Positions 28,865 to 31,573 of a stretch of DNA of 31,573 nucleotides are shown here, piece after piece (position 1 is the stretch's first letter; each line of letters begins with the position of its first letter). The notes beneath the pieces are model-generated. The model saw only the letters and a list, made by a program, of their open reading frames with translations. It was not told the origin of the DNA and made no database searches. Origin of the DNA: Firmicutes bacterium CAG:341 (lineage in GTDB: Bacteria; Bacillota; Clostridia; Oscillospirales; Acutalibacteraceae); NCBI GenBank assembly GCA_000434995.1, contig FR895318.1:77965-109537 (forward strand), given 5' to 3'. Made by a program: the position numbers and the translations under genes.

Positions 28865-31507
28865 TTATTCAAGCTCCTGTGCTTTTTGCTTCAAATCAAA
28901 CAGTGTTTGAAGTGCTTCCATAGGAGTGATTGAGTTTATATCGGTAGCTTTGAGTATTTCAAGTATTTCATCAGTACCCTGCGCTGTAAAATTATACTGT
29001 ATATCGCTTTGTTCATCATCTTCGCTGACATTTTCAGCAGTAAATTCAATCGGTGTTGAATTAGCTTCAAGCTCTTTAAGTATAACTTTTGCACGCTTTA
29101 CAACACTGTCCGGTACACAGGCAAGCTTCGCTACTTCTATACCAAAGCTTTGGTCTGCGCCGCCCTTTACAATTTTTCTTAAAAATGTAATATCATCGCC
29201 GCGCTTTTTGACAGCTATCGAGTAATTTTTAACCCCGTCAAGCAACCCCTCCATAACAGTAAGTTCGTGGTAATGAGTTGCAAAAAGTGATTTTGCTCCA
29301 AGTGTCTTTTTCTTGCAAACAAATTCAAGCACAGCCCTTGCAATACTCATTCCGTCAAAGGTTGATGTGCCGCGCCCGATTTCATCAAGAATGATGAGCG
29401 AATGGTTTGTTGCATTTTTAAGAATTTCTGCAACCTCATTCATCTCTACCATAAAGGTTGACTGCCCTGTTGCGAGATCATCGCTGGCACCTACTCTTGT
29501 ATAAATCGCATCAACAATTCCGATTTGCGCACTATTCGCCGGTACAAAAGAACCTATTTGTGCTAACAGGGTGATAAGAGCAATTTGCCTCATATAAGTT
29601 GATTTACCCGCCATATTAGGCCCGGTGATTATTTCACATCTGTTTTCATCTAAATCAAGCTTTGCATCATTCGGCACAAAAGGTGTACCGTCAAGCAAGG
29701 CTTCAACTACCGGGTGCCTGCCGTCTTTAATATTTATAATTCCGTCATTTGTAATTTGCGGGCAAGTATAATTATTATTAACTGCCACTTCTGCCAAAGA
29801 TGCCAAAACATCAAGGGTTGCAAGCGCACGCGCTGTTTTTTGAAGCCTTTTAACTTCATTTGCAATACTTTCCCTGATTTTGCAAAGCATTTGATATTCA
29901 AGTGCTATGCATCTTTCTTTTGCGCCGATAATTTTACCCTCTAAATCTTTCAACTCCTGGGTAATGTATCTTTCGCAATTTGTAAGCGTTTGCTTTCTTA
30001 TGTATGTTTCGGGAACTAAATCCTTATATGAATTGGTAACCTCAATATAGTAGCCGAATACTTTGTTATACCCAACCTTAAGTTTCGGAATTCCTGTTAA
30101 TTCCCTTTGCTCATTTTCAATTGAAGCTATAATTCCCGCACCGTCGTTCATTATAGACTTAAGTTCATCTATATCGGCATTAAAACCTTCTTTAATCATT
30201 CCGCCCTCACGAACGGTAAACGGTGGCTCATCAACAATTGCACTGTCAATAAGATTTCTTACATCTTCAAGCAAGTCAATATCGTTATACACAGCTCTTA
30301 AAAGATATGCACTTGATGATGAAAGCAAATTTTTAATCAACGGCAATTTTTCCAAAGTTGATTGAAGTGATTTTAGTTCCTTTGCATTTGCGGTTGAATA
30401 AACAATTCGTGTAAGCAATCTTTCAATATCGCTTATTCCCGTAAGTGCCTGCCTTACTTCATCACGAAGCATCGGGCTGTCCGCAAGTTCGCCGACTGCA
30501 TTTTGACGCTTTGTAATTTTAGCGACGGACATCAGCGGCCTTTCAAGCCAGGAACGAATCATTCTTTTACCTGCCGAAGTTTTGGTTTTATCAATAACCC
30601 ATAAAAGCGAATGCCTTTTATCCCCCGTCATCATTGACCTTGTAAGTTCAAGATTTCGCCTTGCAGACATATCAAGCTTCATATACTTTTCGCAATCATA
30701 TAATTCAAGCTCGCTCGGTGCTTCGATTTCGTCTTTTTTCTGAGTATCTTTAAGATATAATATTACTGCACCGAGTGCGCACACCGCTATTTCGTTTTCG
30801 CTTACATTAAGTTCGCTTATCTGCGCCGAACTCAAATTATCGTTAATAAGCTTTATTGCAGTTTCATAATCAAATTTCTCTGCGCTCACAACTTCAAGGT
30901 GAGCATCAACGCGCTTTGTATAATTATCAAGAAGTGACATATCAAATGCGTCATTATTAACAATAATTTCACGCGGCATATATGTATAAAGCTCGTTCAT
31001 AATCTGCCTTTGCAAAGGTGCTGTATTAAGTGATGTAATGTGAAACTCACCTGTTGAAACATCCGCAAAGCACAAACCTGCTTTTGATCTATCCGCATTT
31101 TTATAAATAGCGCAAAGGTAATTATTTGCACCGTCTTCAAGCATATTACTTTCAATTACGGTACCGGGAGTCATGACTCTTATGACATCTCTTTTAACAA
31201 GGCCGGTTGCTTTTGCCGGGTCCTCCGTCTGCTCGCAAATAGCAACCTTGTATCCTCTGCTTACAAGCTTTGCAATATAATTATCGGCACTGTGAAACGG
31301 AACACCGCACATAGGTGCGCGCTCCTCCTGCCCGCAGTCTTTGCCTGTAAGCACCAAATCAAGCTCGGATGAAGCTGTTTTGGCGTCATCAAAAAACATC
31401 TCATAAAAATCACCGACACGGAAGAACAAAATTGTATCGGGATATTTACTTTTCACCTCAAAATACTGTGCCATCATAGGTGACAGTTTACTGTCTTTTT
31501 TAGCCAT
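28865..31507 (-). CDS. mutS: DNA mismatch repair protein MutS
   Basis: Recognises mispairs and small loops and starts repair. The 880 residues carry the mismatch-reading FYEMF motif (34-38), the connector and lever domains, Walker A GPNMAGKS (629-636), GASDDLATGQSTFMVEM (673-689), Walker B LIILDEIGRGTST (704-716) and FATHYHEL (742-749). It is complete, with an AAGGAGG ribosome site before the ATG. It is the first visible gene of the thirteen-gene minus-strand run; the promoter, or an earlier gene such as miaB, lies beyond the right edge. Confidence 0.98.
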   Translation of the reverse strand: MAKKDSKLSPMMAQYFEVKSKYPDTILFFRVGDFYEMFFDDAKTASSELDLVLTGKDCGQEERAPMCGVPFHSADNYIAKLVSRGYKVAICEQTEDPAKATGLVKRDVIRVMTPGTVIESNMLEDGANNYLCAIYKNADRSKAGLCFADVSTGEFHITSLNTAPLQRQIMNELYTYMPREIIVNNDAFDMSLLDNYTKRVDAHLEVVSAEKFDYETAIKLINDNLSSAQISELNVSENEIAVCALGAVILYLKDTQKKDEIEAPSELELYDCEKYMKLDMSARRNLELTRSMMTGDKRHSLLWVIDKTKTSAGKRMIRSWLERPLMSVAKITKRQNAVGELADSPMLRDEVRQALTGISDIERLLTRIVYSTANAKELKSLQSTLEKLPLIKNLLSSSSAYLLRAVYNDIDLLEDVRNLIDSAIVDEPPFTVREGGMIKEGFNADIDELKSIMNDGAGIIASIENEQRELTGIPKLKVGYNKVFGYYIEVTNSYKDLVPETYIRKQTLTNCERYITQELKDLEGKIIGAKERCIALEYQMLCKIRESIANEVKRLQKTARALATLDVLASLAEVAVNNNYTCPQITNDGIINIKDGRHPVVEALLDGTPFVPNDAKLDLDENRCEIITGPNMAGKSTYMRQIALITLLAQIGSFVPANSAQIGIVDAIYTRVGASDDLATGQSTFMVEMNEVAEILKNATNHSLIILDEIGRGTSTFDGMSIARAVLEFVCKKKTLGAKSLFATHYHELTVMEGLLDGVKNYSIAVKKRGDDITFLRKIVKGGADQSFGIEVAKLACVPDSVVKRAKVILKELEANSTPIEFTAENVSEDDEQSDIQYNFTAQGTDEILEILKATDINSITPMEALQTLFDLKQKAQELE

Positions 31508-31573
31508 TTTTGTTCCTCCTTTTCAATGATTTATGCCCGGTAAAATGTACCGAGTAAATTTAATTAGTGGCAG
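31508..31573 (-). other. Right edge: region upstream of mutS
   Basis: 66 bp containing the mutS ribosome site. On the minus strand one frame is open from the window edge to a TGA about 15 bases before the ribosome site. It could be the end of an upstream gene, but the 16 codons give no recognisable family, so nothing is called. Confidence 0.3.

Noticed and set aside
1..31573. Mobile elements, CRISPR, tRNA/rRNA, defence or biosynthetic islands
   Set aside because: No transposase, integrase, phage, regularly spaced repeat array, tRNA-like CCA cloverleaf or rRNA segment was seen; the only repeats are those at 9120-9369.

Overview
The window reads as chromosomal housekeeping DNA from a low-GC, anaerobic, Gram-positive bacterium of class Clostridia, probably an Oscillospirales/Ruminococcaceae-type gut lineage. 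The signs are AT-rich intergenic DNA, strong AAGGAGG-type ribosome binding sites with some TTG/GTG starts, a PerR/rubrerythrin pair, an L27 precursor with its processing protease Prp, SepF and DivIVA in a ylm-type division cluster, a GlnRS encoded directly after a GluRS, and a lysine-rich secreted protein. The lineage is inference from gene content; no rRNA is present.

Layout. 1-1038 (minus): a peroxide-stress unit, perR then rubrerythrin (cut by the window edge), from one near-consensus promoter overlapped by a PerR-type operator. 1050-2265 (minus): a membrane acyltransferase translationally coupled to a 58-residue DUF4250-type protein, ending at a strong terminator. 2451-7642 (plus): gltX-glnS-typA, a translation operon. 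7742-9076 (plus): a secreted protein with its own promoter, a BspA-like region and an extremely lysine-rich fibronectin-III-like end. 9077-9559: the longest non-coding stretch, holding stacked hairpins, a 33-bp imperfect direct repeat and a palindromic repeat, then a consensus promoter and a perfect CIRCE operator for htpG (9560-11440, plus). 11536-12444 (minus): rplU-prp-rpmA behind a probable L21 leader. 12857-15102 (plus): serC-serA, the core of serine synthesis from 3-phosphoglycerate.

15162-31507 (minus) is one run of thirteen genes, mostly overlapping or a few bases apart: mutS-mutL-miaA-(HlyD-like membrane protein)-yggS-sepF-divIVA-ileS-lspA-rluD-(HAD phosphatase)-nfo-galM. It joins mismatch repair, tRNA modification, septum/pole proteins, isoleucyl-tRNA synthesis, lipoprotein maturation, rRNA pseudouridylation and abasic-site repair.

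I found no transposase, integrase, CRISPR array, tRNA, rRNA, toxin-antitoxin or phage gene, and no convincing novel defence or biosynthetic system. The best leads are modest: a single-pass HlyD-like protein inside the division cluster; a DivIVA without the usual Phe-Arg membrane loop but with a long acidic region and a basic-aromatic end; CIRCE control of htpG; the GluRS-GlnRS tandem; the hairpin-rich intergenic element; and the small coupled DUF4250 gene.
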